From Bacteroidales bacterium (GTDB lineage Bacteria > Bacteroidota > Bacteroidia > Bacteroidales > UBA10428), in assembly GCA_035299085.1 (NCBI GenBank), contig DATGXG010000053.1, positions 1 through 64,000 of the forward strand: a stretch of 64,000 bases of DNA, written 5' to 3'. The position numbers were made by a program, and so were the translations under genes. The notes under the pieces are model-generated. The model did no database searches. It had not been told where the DNA came from and saw only the letters and a list, made by a program, of their open reading frames with translations. This document shows positions 1 to 7,562 of the stretch, piece by piece. Position 1 is the stretch's first letter; every line of letters begins with the position of its first letter.

Positions 1-1908
1 ACTATTATTTTTGATTCTTTCAATGATAAAGAAAATGCCCTTGCCTTTTCAACCACGCCAAGTGGTTTAAGGAGTGATTTTACTGTATTGAATGATGCCA
101 TTGCAACGAATCCTCGCAACCCACCCACCAATGAAAGCTGGAATACTTTCTGGGATGTGAAGACTACACGGGATGCCAACGGCTGGTACCTTGAAATGCG
201 AATTCCTTCCTCAAGCATGCGATTCAAAGAGAGCAACGGAAGTGTCATAATGGGCCTGATCTGTTCGAGGCGAATCGCACATAAAAATGAAACCGATGTG
301 TTTCCTGCCATACCGGCCGAATGGGGCGAATTCAGCAATTACAGGCCTTCCAAGGCCAGGGAAATTCTATTTGAAGGACTGGAATCCAAAAAGCCCTTCT
401 ACATAACTCCCTATGCAATGGCCGGGTACCAGCAGGATTATGTATTGAATGCCCCGGAAACAGACTATGTAAAAAAGGAAAATCCGAAACTGAATGCTGG
501 TCTTGATCTAAAATACGGTCTCACGAACAACCTCACACTAGACGTAACCATTAATACCGACTTTGCACAGGTGGAAGCCGATGACGAGCAGATCAACCTT
601 ACCCGGTTTTCCCTATTCTTCCCGGAAAAAAGAACATTTTTCCAGGAACGTTCCAGTATTTTCAACTTCGGATTCGAAGGACGCTCCAACTTGTTCTACA
701 GCCGCCAGATCGGACTGAACAAAGGCGAACAGGTTCCGATCCTTGGAGGAGCAAGGATTACCGGCATGGCTGGTAAATGGGACATCGGTATTCTCGATAT
801 GCAGACGCAATCCTTTGATCCGTCAGATACTACTCAAAGCTCATTGCCTTCGGAGAATTTTGGTGTGATGCGTTTACGTCGTCAGGTGATGAATAAAAAC
901 AGTTATGTAGGCGGAATTTTCACATCAAGGCTGGGCATGGATGGCACGTATAATTTTTCTTACGGTGTTGACGGCATCCTTAAACTTTTCAAAAATGACT
1001 ATTTTAACTTCAAACTGGCCCAGGTAATGACTGAAAACGCAAAGAACAACGCTTTATCACTCGATCCGACCAGGCTGTTCTTCAACTGGAAAAGATACAA
1101 TGACAAAGGACTGGGGTATGATTTCACCTATACAAGGAGTGGAAAATACTTTTTACCGGAAGTGGGATTCCAGCAGCGGAAAGACTATTCGTTTTATGCC
1201 GGCAGTTTGCAGTACGGTTGGATACCGGGAGAAAGTTCATTGCTGATGAACCATAAATTTGAACTGAATGAGGAAGTGTATTCCGACAACGTGAGCGGAG
1301 CTATACAATCCGCCGAAACCGAACTGGCATACAAATTCAATTTTAAATCGGGATACAATGGCATGGTGGCTGTAAAGAACGGTTTTGAAAATATTGACAG
1401 GAATTTCAGGTTGTCAGATGAGACATTCGTACCTACAGGTAAATACAGTTTTTATTACTTCGAAACACACCTTCATTCACCGCAATCCAATACCCTGGTC
1501 TTAAACCTCGATGGTGTGGCGGGAGCTTTTTATGATGGCAACCGTTTTACAATCGGCCTGCAACCTGAATGGAGTATCGGTTCATCTGTACAATTAAGTC
1601 TGGCCTATGAATATAACCATGTGAATTTTCCCGGACGGGAACAGCAGTTTACAGCCAATATCGGTCGCTTAAAGGCACTTGTAATGTTCAACACCAGGGT
1701 TTCGGTCAGTTCATTTATTCAGTATAACAGTGCAGACAATGCCGTTGCCACCAATCTGAAGCTCAGGTACAATCCTAAAGAAGGAAATGATCTTTACATC
1801 GTTTTCAATGAGGGACGAAATACCGATCCTGGTCTTGAAAATCCAAGGTTACCTTCAGTAAATAACCGATCGATCCTGTTCAAGTATACGTATACTTTTG
1901 CATGGTAA
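1..1908 (+). CDS. DUF5916 outer-membrane protein (5' end outside window)
   Basis: The frame is open from base 1, so the N-terminus is missing. The first ~90 visible residues (…FDSFNDKENALAF…, W-NTFWDVKT, GWYLEMRIPSSSMRF) match the end of a CBM9-like carbohydrate-binding domain. The rest matches DUF5916, including its hallmark stretch VEADDEQINLTRFSLFFPEK followed by RTFFQERSSIF. The C-terminus alternates hydrophobic and polar residues and ends in an aromatic (YTYTFAW), as in outer-membrane beta-barrels. The family is common in Bacteroidota and usually of unknown function; an outer-membrane role in handling glycans or peptides is inference. A small PepSY-type gene follows 37 bp downstream. Confidence 0.85.
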   Translation, partial: TIIFDSFNDKENALAFSTTPSGLRSDFTVLNDAIATNPRNPPTNESWNTFWDVKTTRDANGWYLEMRIPSSSMRFKESNGSVIMGLICSRRIAHKNETDVFPAIPAEWGEFSNYRPSKAREILFEGLESKKPFYITPYAMAGYQQDYVLNAPETDYVKKENPKLNAGLDLKYGLTNNLTLDVTINTDFAQVEADDEQINLTRFSLFFPEKRTFFQERSSIFNFGFEGRSNLFYSRQIGLNKGEQVPILGGARITGMAGKWDIGILDMQTQSFDPSDTTQSSLPSENFGVMRLRRQVMNKNSYVGGIFTSRLGMDGTYNFSYGVDGILKLFKNDYFNFKLAQVMTENAKNNALSLDPTRLFFNWKRYNDKGLGYDFTYTRSGKYFLPEVGFQQRKDYSFYAGSLQYGWIPGESSLLMNHKFELNEEVYSDNVSGAIQSAETELAYKFNFKSGYNGMVAVKNGFENIDRNFRLSDETFVPTGKYSFYYFETHLHSPQSNTLVLNLDGVAGAFYDGNRFTIGLQPEWSIGSSVQLSLAYEYNHVNFPGREQQFTANIGRLKALVMFNTRVSVSSFIQYNSADNAVATNLKLRYNPKEGNDLYIVFNEGRNTDPGLENPRLPSVNNRSILFKYTYTFAW

Positions 1909-1945
1909 TCACACATTCATACTATGCAATTTAATATTAAGAAAA

Positions 1946-2458
1946 ATGGAAAAAACAAATCTTCACCGGATCATGAGAAACCTTCACAGGGATATCGGGT
2001 ACCTGATATTAGGCTTTGTAGTTATATTTTCACTGAGCGGGATTGTACTGGTATACCGTAATACCGGTTTTATGAAACATAAAGTTACGGTAGAACGCAA
2101 CCTGAAATCAAATTTAACCAATGAGGAACTGGGCAGGGAGCTTCGAATGCGTGATTTCAAGGTGGAACGGGAAGAAGGCACAAAAATCATCTTTGATAAC
2201 GGTTCATACGACAGTAAAACAGGCCTCGCAATTTATGAGGCGGAAGAACTGGTTTTTCCTTTTGAACGATTAACTAAACTACATAAAAAGAACGGCAATG
2301 ACGGGGCGCATTGGTTTACGGCAGCGTTTGGAATACTGCTGTTTTTCATGGCTGTTTCGTCCTTCTGGATGTTTAAAGCCGGCACGAAGAATTTTAAACG
2401 AGGGTTAATTTTGGCCGGGATAGGAATTGTGATTGCGATTTTCGTACTATTTATTTAA
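1946..2458 (+). CDS. Small PepSY-associated membrane protein
   Basis: 170 residues starting at the ATG at 1946 (MEKTNLHRIMRNLHRDIGYL); the frame is open upstream to 1898, but that extension looks like read-through. It has an N-terminal transmembrane helix after a basic segment (LHRDIGYLILGFVVIFSLSGIVLVYR), a short soluble region resembling one PepSY unit, an LHKKNG/HWF segment, and two C-terminal hydrophobic helices. This layout is typical of short PepSY-TM proteins, sometimes linked to iron or flavin reductase functions at the membrane. No catalytic motif is visible, so the function is unknown. A hairpin terminator follows the stop directly. Confidence 0.7.
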   Translation: MEKTNLHRIMRNLHRDIGYLILGFVVIFSLSGIVLVYRNTGFMKHKVTVERNLKSNLTNEELGRELRMRDFKVEREEGTKIIFDNGSYDSKTGLAIYEAEELVFPFERLTKLHKKNGNDGAHWFTAAFGILLFFMAVSSFWMFKAGTKNFKRGLILAGIGIVIAIFVLFI

Positions 2459-2480
2459 ACAGGGGATTTTCTCCCCTGTT
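2458..2480. terminator. Bidirectional hairpin terminator
   Basis: Perfect 9-bp stem (AACAGGGGA / TCCCCTGTT) with a 5-nt loop between two convergent genes, with T-rich sequence on the + side. It probably ends both the PepSY gene and the His-rich gene. Confidence 0.7.
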
Positions 2481-2494
2481 TATTTAAGGAATGT

Positions 2495-2860
2495 TTACTT
2501 AGTTCCTTTCCATACGGCATCCAACAGTCCCTGGACTCCGTTATCTCCAACAAAATGAATAAATTTCATCAGGAGAGGGAATAGCACAATAATAATGGCC
2601 AATACTACAAGCAACACAACAATTCCGCCTGCAATGAGGTAAGTCCTCATCCCGGGGTCCTGCAGTTTACTCAGGATGGTATATTTCAGGTCGTTCTGGT
2701 GACCATGAAATGATCCGCGCTGGTGATACTCATCATGAGAATATCCGTCATCATGTTGGTGGTCGTGGTCATGATCATGATTATGATTATGGCCATGATT
2801 TGGCCGATGATGATATTTATTACGTTTATGATCTTGTTCAAAAAATTCATTGAAATCCAT
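2495..2860 (-). CDS. His-rich single-pass membrane protein next to CDF exporter
   Basis: 121 residues. Residues ~15-50 are extraordinarily rich in His, Asp and Asn, with alternating HD/HN pairs (HNHNHDHDHDHQHDD). A single strong transmembrane helix follows at ~77-97 (IAGGIVVLLVVLAIIIVLFPLL), then a short tail. There is no signal peptide, so the His-rich part probably faces the cytoplasm. It lies 11 bp downstream of a CDF-family exporter on the same strand, so the two are probably cotranscribed. Inference: a metal-buffering or metal-delivery partner for that exporter. I recognise no named family; low-complexity His tracts evolve quickly. Confidence 0.7.
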   Translation of the reverse strand: MDFNEFFEQDHKRNKYHHRPNHGHNHNHDHDHDHQHDDGYSHDEYHQRGSFHGHQNDLKYTILSKLQDPGMRTYLIAGGIVVLLVVLAIIIVLFPLLMKFIHFVGDNGVQGLLDAVWKGTK

Positions 2861-2871
2861 ATAATTCCGTT

Positions 2872-3768
2872 TTAAAAGTTTTCCTCGTTTTCTTTTTCTT
2901 TTGAAATATGACTTGTATCCTGAGGTTCAGCATGTATGTACACCTCACAGCGGGGAATCTTTGTGTTTAATTCCTTTTCAATGTTGTCACACAGTTCGTG
3001 TACATGTCGAAGACTTGATTCAGGGTCCATATGAATATTGAGCTTTACAAAAGTATCTGCACCGGCTGTCCTGATTTTTAAACTATGAAAGTGCCTGATT
3101 TCAGGATACGATTTTAAAACATTCCTGACCGTATTGATTGTGTCCTGTGGTGCTTTGTCAAGTAAAACATCCACTGCTTTTTTACCGAGACGGTAGGAAA
3201 CAAACAGAACAATTAATGCAACCACAAGGGCGGCCACTGAATCGGCAAAAAAGAATCCGAAATTGGCACAGATTAATCCGAATAATACTACTGCCGAACT
3301 CCAGATGTCTGTTGAAAAATGAAGCGCATCAGCTTCAAGTGCCTGGCTGTTGTGCTTTCTGGCCACTTTGTACAGGGCCCTTGAACGGACGATATCAATG
3401 ATAATGGAAGTTATAACCACCACGTAACTCCATGCATTTACCTCAATATGGGTTTTGCCTGATACGAGCCGGCCCACTGCTTCATATATAATCCAGGCAC
3501 AGGTTATGAGCAATAAAATGGTTTCAATAAAGGCTGAAAAGTTCTCAATTTTGCCGTGGCCGTAGTTGTGGTCTCTATCGGCTGGTTTATCGGATATACG
3601 TACGGAAAAGTAGGTGATGACCGCTGCAACAAGGTCAAGGCCCGAATGAAGCGCTTCCGATAAGATACCAAGGCTTCCCGTGAGCACACCGACAATCAGT
3701 TTAAACCCTGTTAATACTACAGCAGCAAGCACCGACACCAATGCCACTCGTTTCTTCTCTTTTATCAT
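2872..3768 (-). CDS. Cation diffusion facilitator (CDF) metal exporter
   Basis: 298 residues with the CDF fold: about six transmembrane helices (residues ~8-200) and a cytoplasmic C-terminal ferredoxin-like domain ending in CEVYIHAEPQ. The transport-site residues are visible as two HxxxD motifs, H41-D45 (HSGLD) and H150-D154 (HFSTD), the pattern of Zn-type CDFs; the DHNYGHGKIENFSAF loop is also conserved. It exports divalent cations (Zn2+, possibly Fe2+, Co2+ or Cd2+) in exchange for protons. It sits between a His-rich membrane protein and a small Cys/His-rich exported peptide, all on the - strand, suggesting a metal-tolerance unit. The substrate is inferred from motifs only. Confidence 0.93.
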   Translation of the reverse strand: MIKEKKRVALVSVLAAVVLTGFKLIVGVLTGSLGILSEALHSGLDLVAAVITYFSVRISDKPADRDHNYGHGKIENFSAFIETILLLITCAWIIYEAVGRLVSGKTHIEVNAWSYVVVITSIIIDIVRSRALYKVARKHNSQALEADALHFSTDIWSSAVVLFGLICANFGFFFADSVAALVVALIVLFVSYRLGKKAVDVLLDKAPQDTINTVRNVLKSYPEIRHFHSLKIRTAGADTFVKLNIHMDPESSLRHVHELCDNIEKELNTKIPRCEVYIHAEPQDTSHISKEKENEENF

Positions 3769-3838
3769 AGTTAAGAGTATTATAATACTAACACACGCAG
3801 GGGGTTATCTGCGATCCGAATTATAAAAATCCTTCTAA

Positions 3839-4135
3839 TTAAGAGAACTTTGGCGGTTGCCAGATGGTTGAGAAATAGTTATTCCTTAAATCGGAACAAC
3901 CCGGCAGTTGAAAATCGCTTATAAAAAAATAGTGAGTTGTTTTTTGCTGAAAACCGAAAGTTGTGATGTGGTCTTCCTGGCCATGGGAATGCGAGCTTTC
4001 AAAATGGCCGTATGCATGAGGGCAATCGCAGCATGATGCAACAGGCGTTGAATCGGATATAGATAAACCAGTACAATCGGCATATACCATTGTAAGACTG
4101 ATAATCAGGAATATAAGCGATAGCGCCTTTTTCAT
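3839..4135 (-). CDS. Small exported Cys/His-rich protein
   Basis: 98 residues with a cleavable signal peptide (MKKALSLIFLIISLTMVYAD). The mature part has a dense metal-binding-like patch: SCCDCPHAYGHFESSHSHG, five histidines and three cysteines within about 25 residues, plus HYFF further on. It lies 70 bp upstream of the CDF exporter on the same strand. The family is unknown to me. A periplasmic metal-sensing or metal-buffering role fits the residue content and context but is inference. Confidence 0.6.
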   Translation of the reverse strand: MKKALSLIFLIISLTMVYADCTGLSISDSTPVASCCDCPHAYGHFESSHSHGQEDHITTFGFQQKTTHYFFISDFQLPGCSDLRNNYFSTIWQPPKFS

Positions 4136-4218
4136 GCGACAAATATAGCAAACTTTGGAGTTAATTATTTATCTTCGCGGCGGTGATGAAATTTAACATC
4201 TAAGTTCTTCAGATATTT

Positions 4219-4292
4219 CGGGGTGTAGCGCAGTTGGTTAGCGTACCTGCTTTGGGAGCAGGTGGTCGTGCGTTCGAGTCGCACCACCCCGA
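4219..4292 (+). tRNA. tRNA-Pro (TGG)
   Basis: A 74-nt cloverleaf: 7-bp acceptor stem (CGGGGTG / CACCCCG) with discriminator A, D-stem from GCGC, anticodon stem CCTGC/GCAGG around the loop TTTGGGA (anticodon TGG at 4253-4255), and a T-arm with GTTCGAGTC. The 3' CCA is not encoded. A degenerate copy of its 3' end lies ~380 bp downstream. Confidence 0.95.
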
Positions 4293-4297
4293 CTACG

Positions 4298-4354
4298 CCC
4301 GCCGTAGCTTTAGCGAAGATGGGCTTCCTCCGCCTTCCGCTGAAGCTACGACGG
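4298..4354. repeat. REP-like imperfect palindrome after tRNA-Pro
   Basis: Left arm 4298-4315 and right arm 4338-4354 are inverted copies matching at 15 of 17 positions, around GCCGTAGCTTTAGCG. The start (GCCCGCCGTA…GAAG…GGGC) resembles a shorter element at 8452-8478. The following bases up to ~4425 hold further GCCCG/CGGGC words. It may also act as the tRNA transcription terminator. Confidence 0.6.
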
Positions 4355-4439
4355 ACAAAGCCCGACAAAGCAATTATCTCGCGGGCTTCTGTCGGGCAAA
4401 GCCCGATTCGCCTGCCGAAGCTTTAATGTAGGTTATTAG

Positions 4440-4645
4440 AAATACATCTTACTTGTAATTTACAAAAATTCTTTCTTATGTGGTTTGTACGCCATAAATC
4501 AGCTTCAGTCCCGGCCACCCAGGCAAGATTGCCGCTCACTCTTATTTCCTATATCGCATTTAATGATAAATACAGAGCCTTCGAATTTGAAAAGTATCTA
4601 AAAAGCGGATCAGGGAGAGCTTTTTTGCATAAGCATTTATTGTAG
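4440..4645 (+). pseudogene. GIY-YIG endonuclease remnant
   Basis: Frame 4478-4645 ends with a segment characteristic of small bacterial GIY-YIG (UPF0213/YhbQ-like) proteins: LTLISYIAFNDKYRAFEFEK then YLKSGSGRAFLHKHLL and a stop. A different frame just upstream (from 4440) gives KYILLVIYKNSF…LYAINQLQSR, which aligns with the family's N-terminal YVYVIYS.SF…YIG.T.DLQSRL region but has lost the GIY and YIG glycines. The two halves are in different frames and the middle is shortened (about 68 codons against the usual 80-100). The gene is therefore broken. It sits between tRNA-Pro and a degenerate tRNA fragment. Confidence 0.7.
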
Positions 4646-4670
4646 CCTATTCCGGCTTCGAGAGTCGGGA

Positions 4671-4695
4671 TGGTCGTAGTTGGGTCGCACCACCT
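4671..4695 (+). repeat. Degenerate copy of the tRNA-Pro 3' end
   Basis: TGGTCGT at 4671 and GTCGCACCACC at 4684-4694 repeat, in order and orientation, the variable-arm/T-arm/acceptor part of tRNA-Pro (4264-4288). About 21 of 26 positions match with one gap. It looks like an attachment-site-type or recombination remnant and cannot form a full tRNA. Confidence 0.6.
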
Positions 4696-4704
4696 AATGC
4701 TAAA

Positions 4705-5166
4705 CTATTTTAGCCGTTTGAAATAATTTTCCAGGTTTCCCTTTGAAATCAAATCATTGATAAGACCCGTGTCAACACCATATGCTCCGTATTGACTATA
4801 AAAACCACGATCATTGTCTTTATAATAAAACTCAGTATATGGGTTTACATCAATAATAAATTTATATAGTGAATCATTATTCCAATTTGAATTTTGATTG
4901 TATTCATCAAAGGTTAAGGAAAGATACCCGGTATTTAGACCTAATGTCCCATTTAAGTAAAAACTATCTTTTAAAATTATTGGCCAAATTCCGGATAATT
5001 CTCCTGGCCTACCAATAATTGAACTTTTATCAATGGAAAGTAATACCGGAACATTTTTCGAATAGTCCGCCCTGGTCTTAAAAATGGTTAAAGATGTTCC
5101 CTCATCGTCTTGACAAGTCATACTGACCAGAAGGACCAAAAATATCATAAGTACTAAAGTTTTCAT
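4705..5166 (-). CDS. Hypothetical lipoprotein
   Basis: 153 residues. The N-terminus MKTLVLMIFLVLLVSMTCQDD is a lipoprotein-type signal with Cys18. The mature part is rich in Asn, Tyr, Asp and Ser with alternating hydrophobic residues (FYLNGTLGLNTGYLSLTFDEY), suggesting a small secreted beta-rich domain. I recognise no family. It is the most tRNA-proximal member of an AT-rich run of - strand secreted proteins. Confidence 0.65.
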   Translation of the reverse strand: MKTLVLMIFLVLLVSMTCQDDEGTSLTIFKTRADYSKNVPVLLSIDKSSIIGRPGELSGIWPIILKDSFYLNGTLGLNTGYLSLTFDEYNQNSNWNNDSLYKFIIDVNPYTEFYYKDNDRGFYSQYGAYGVDTGLINDLISKGNLENYFKRLK

Positions 5167-5348
5167 TTACTGATTACAATTTTTTAAATGATTGCCCTCA
5201 ATCTGTGCATTACCAACTATTAATACATGTTTGAAATTTTTGCATTCTTATAATTCTTTAGAATCGGAGCATCTTTGATCATCCGATAACAATCCTCAGG
5301 CTTGGTGGCAAATCGCTCGTATTTAAATCTTTGAGAGATATTTCATAA
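5167..5348. other. AT-rich gap with a possible coding fragment
   Basis: On the - strand between ~5340 and 5222 one frame reads NISQRFKYERFATKPEDCYR and continues MIKDAPILKNYKNAK to a stop. Its composition looks coding-like, but it has no start codon and no family that I recognise. It could be the 3' remnant of a lost gene. No promoter or hairpin stands out. Confidence 0.25.
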
Positions 5349-5867
5349 TTAATATGTTGTGGTCAGAAACTTTACAACCCATATATTATTCTCCTTGCAT
5401 AAAATATTAATCGTTCCATAATCATAAGTTGAATCATGAATAAAAGCAACCCTTTTTTTAGAATTTGTAAAAATCGGGAAGGACAACCCATGTATGTCAG
5501 TACTGTGTACTCTTTTTATATTTTTATATAATGATACCTGAGGTATAAGGCTGTCTTTTACCCATTTATAATCAGCGTACTGCTTCATTTGCGAGATCAT
5601 GTACAAGGTATCAATTTCATTAAAAATTGAATCTATAAGTTTTTCTTCTTTTAATGTAAATAAAATAGTTGGTCCGAAGTCACTTCTTTTAAATCCCAAA
5701 GAATTTCTTTCCAATATAAATGAGTTACTTGTACAATAATATAAGTTGATTGGCAGTCCGATTCTTGAATTATATTTCAGATAATCATTCACCACTTTAT
5801 ATTCTATATGTTGAGCATTAGACAGAAGGGAAAGCATTAAACCGAAATATATAATCAAATATTTCAT
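5349..5867 (-). CDS. Hypothetical exported protein
   Basis: 172 residues from the ATG at 5867, chosen because MKYLIIYFGLMLSLLSNAQ is a clean signal peptide with an A-Q cleavage site; the frame extends nine codons further upstream. The mature protein (HIEYKVVNDYLKYNSRIGLP…) has no motif I recognise and no lipobox cysteine. It is low in GC and Lys/Asn/Ile-rich like its neighbours. Function unknown. Confidence 0.65.
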   Translation of the reverse strand: MKYLIIYFGLMLSLLSNAQHIEYKVVNDYLKYNSRIGLPINLYYCTSNSFILERNSLGFKRSDFGPTILFTLKEEKLIDSIFNEIDTLYMISQMKQYADYKWVKDSLIPQVSLYKNIKRVHSTDIHGLSFPIFTNSKKRVAFIHDSTYDYGTINILCKENNIWVVKFLTTTY

Positions 5868-5957
5868 AATTACCTGATTGTGCCCAAATAACAAACTATT
5901 ATTTAATGTATTATCAGCTTTTATTGTCGATTTTTATTAAAGTACTAAATTAAATTG

Positions 5958-6428
5958 TCAAGGATAATCAATTGTCCAGTTGGTTTGCCTTAAATCATCT
6001 AAGCTTAAATCTTTGCGTTTAATTATTTTGTATCCGCGTTTAATTTCATTCCAGGTATTTGCATCTATTGTATCGGCATCAAAAAAATATATACTCAAGG
6101 TATCGTATTCCATTCTTAGAATTATTGATTCCCATTCAATTGAACTGCGTAAATTATTGTAATCATGTGGTTCAATATTTAATAAAGAAGGTTCTTTTGA
6201 GGGCAGTAAAGTATCAGGATAATCTGGAATTCCATATCTTCCACATCCAGCAGATACATATATTCTTTTATGGGTATTATTGTTGATTTTAATGGCATAC
6301 CATTTTTCCATCAGATCATCCAGGCAGCTTAACATTAGTAACACATTCATTACCATAAAGGTAATCAAATTTCTCCAACGGAAATTTCGTTTGATCCGAT
6401 CCCTGTGATAGCAATTATTAGAAATCAT
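5958..6428 (-). CDS. Hypothetical lipoprotein
   Basis: 156 residues from the ATG at 6428. The n-region is unusually long and basic (RDRIKRNFRWRN), followed by LITFMVMNVLLMLSC with a lipobox cysteine (LMLSC). An alternative start at 6356 gives a shorter signal without basic residues. The mature part (KWYAIKINNNTHKRIYVSAG, then YGIPDYPDTLLPSKEP, then LSIYFFDADTIDANTW) resembles a conserved Bacteroides hypothetical family that I recall without a known role. The start overlaps the 3' end of the upstream gene by 11 bp, so the two are probably cotranscribed. Confidence 0.65.
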   Translation of the reverse strand: MISNNCYHRDRIKRNFRWRNLITFMVMNVLLMLSCLDDLMEKWYAIKINNNTHKRIYVSAGCGRYGIPDYPDTLLPSKEPSLLNIEPHDYNNLRSSIEWESIILRMEYDTLSIYFFDADTIDANTWNEIKRGYKIIKRKDLSLDDLRQTNWTIDYP

Positions 6429-6948
6429 TTTTAAACATATTTGAACCATCGTAAAATCTTAATTCGTTTCGAATAACAGTATGATTGCATATTACAAGGT
6501 AAAGAAATTTACAGTCCCACATAACAGGAGGTCCCGTAGTAGTTCCATCTTCAATATAATATTTATAATCGTCTTCATTCATAGATTTTAGAGCAGAATC
6601 TATACTAACATCGCTTTCAAATGAAAATATTTTGTCTTCAGAAAATACATTATGATTGAGAATCCGGTAAACATATTTGCTATTAATTATAGAATATATA
6701 TCATGACTTTCATTGCAGTTAATAAGAAAAGAAACGGTATCCCTACTTCTATAGACTTTAATATATACCGCATAGTTAACATCATCTGAAGGTCCTGAAT
6801 CTAAATAATCATAGTATTTATTAATACCCTGGAATAAAATTGAATCCTGAAAGTTTTGATATACCTGTTGATGGTGAATTCTAAAATTATCGCGATGACA
6901 GGCGCTCACTGCCAGTGTCAGCATCAATACAATTATACCATATTTCAT
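6418..6948 (-). CDS. Hypothetical lipoprotein
   Basis: 176 residues. The signal MKYGIIVLMLTLAVSACHRD has a textbook lipobox (AVSAC, Cys17). The mature part has no motif I recognise; it is rich in Asp, Tyr and Ser and ends in NELRFYDGSNMFKNDF. Its 3' end overlaps the next gene, suggesting cotranscription. Function unknown. Confidence 0.65.
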   Translation of the reverse strand: MKYGIIVLMLTLAVSACHRDNFRIHHQQVYQNFQDSILFQGINKYYDYLDSGPSDDVNYAVYIKVYRSRDTVSFLINCNESHDIYSIINSKYVYRILNHNVFSEDKIFSFESDVSIDSALKSMNEDDYKYYIEDGTTTGPPVMWDCKFLYLVICNHTVIRNELRFYDGSNMFKNDF

Positions 6949-6986
6949 AGTCTATCTTGTGTTTGGTCAATGCTGTTAACGGTTGT

Positions 6987-7427
6987 TTACTTATTATTAA
7001 AATCTTGTTCGTTAATATTCAATGTATAAATATTTGTTCCTGTTTTGATTAATCCAAAATAAGCTATGTCATTATCATATACCCAATTTTGCCTGATGGT
7101 AATGTCCTTTAGTAATTCGATAGAATCCCGGTTAACAACATAAATTGTATCAAAAACATTCAGAAAATCCACACCCTCATCATGCGGATGGCTTCCCCAC
7201 ATATCAAATTTAACAATCAGACTTTTTGTATTAGGTTTGATTGATACGATACTATCATGCTCCATTCTTTCATATTCCAATCCGGGCGCTGAAAATCCTA
7301 TTTGAAATTCCCGATTGGAATCGTTCTTAACATAATATTCATACTGAATTGCCGGATCACAACTAAGGATTGAAAATGCAATTAAAACTATTGAAAGTGA
7401 CTTGTTTTTATATTGATATGCTCTCAT
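6987..7427 (-). CDS. Hypothetical lipoprotein
   Basis: 146 residues from the ATG at 7427 (MRAYQYKNKSLSIVLIAFSI), with lipobox FSILSC; an upstream in-frame ATG at 7445 adds six residues. The mature part begins DPAIQYEYYVKNDSNREFQI, and its pattern of short beta strands resembles the neighbouring lipoproteins in style but not in clear sequence. Function unknown. Confidence 0.62.
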   Translation of the reverse strand: MRAYQYKNKSLSIVLIAFSILSCDPAIQYEYYVKNDSNREFQIGFSAPGLEYERMEHDSIVSIKPNTKSLIVKFDMWGSHPHDEGVDFLNVFDTIYVVNRDSIELLKDITIRQNWVYDNDIAYFGLIKTGTNIYTLNINEQDFNNK

Positions 7428-7562
7428 ATGAAATTTTACAAACAATTTTCGCAGTTCAGATCAAAGGCTGATAATATCAAAGTGAATGCATAGACACCTA
7501 CATTTAGCATCACCTTTAAAAAGAAGATGCTTAATTCATTAGATTAGTTGCGTTGTGATAAT

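Noticed and set aside
4140-4147. TATATTTG on - strand as promoter of the small Cys/His gene
   Set aside because: The start of transcription would fall at or inside the start codon, and no -33 box is present.
4234-4431. 65-codon frame through the tRNA
   Set aside because: It starts inside tRNA-Pro and continues through the palindromic repeat; an artefact of GC-rich structure.
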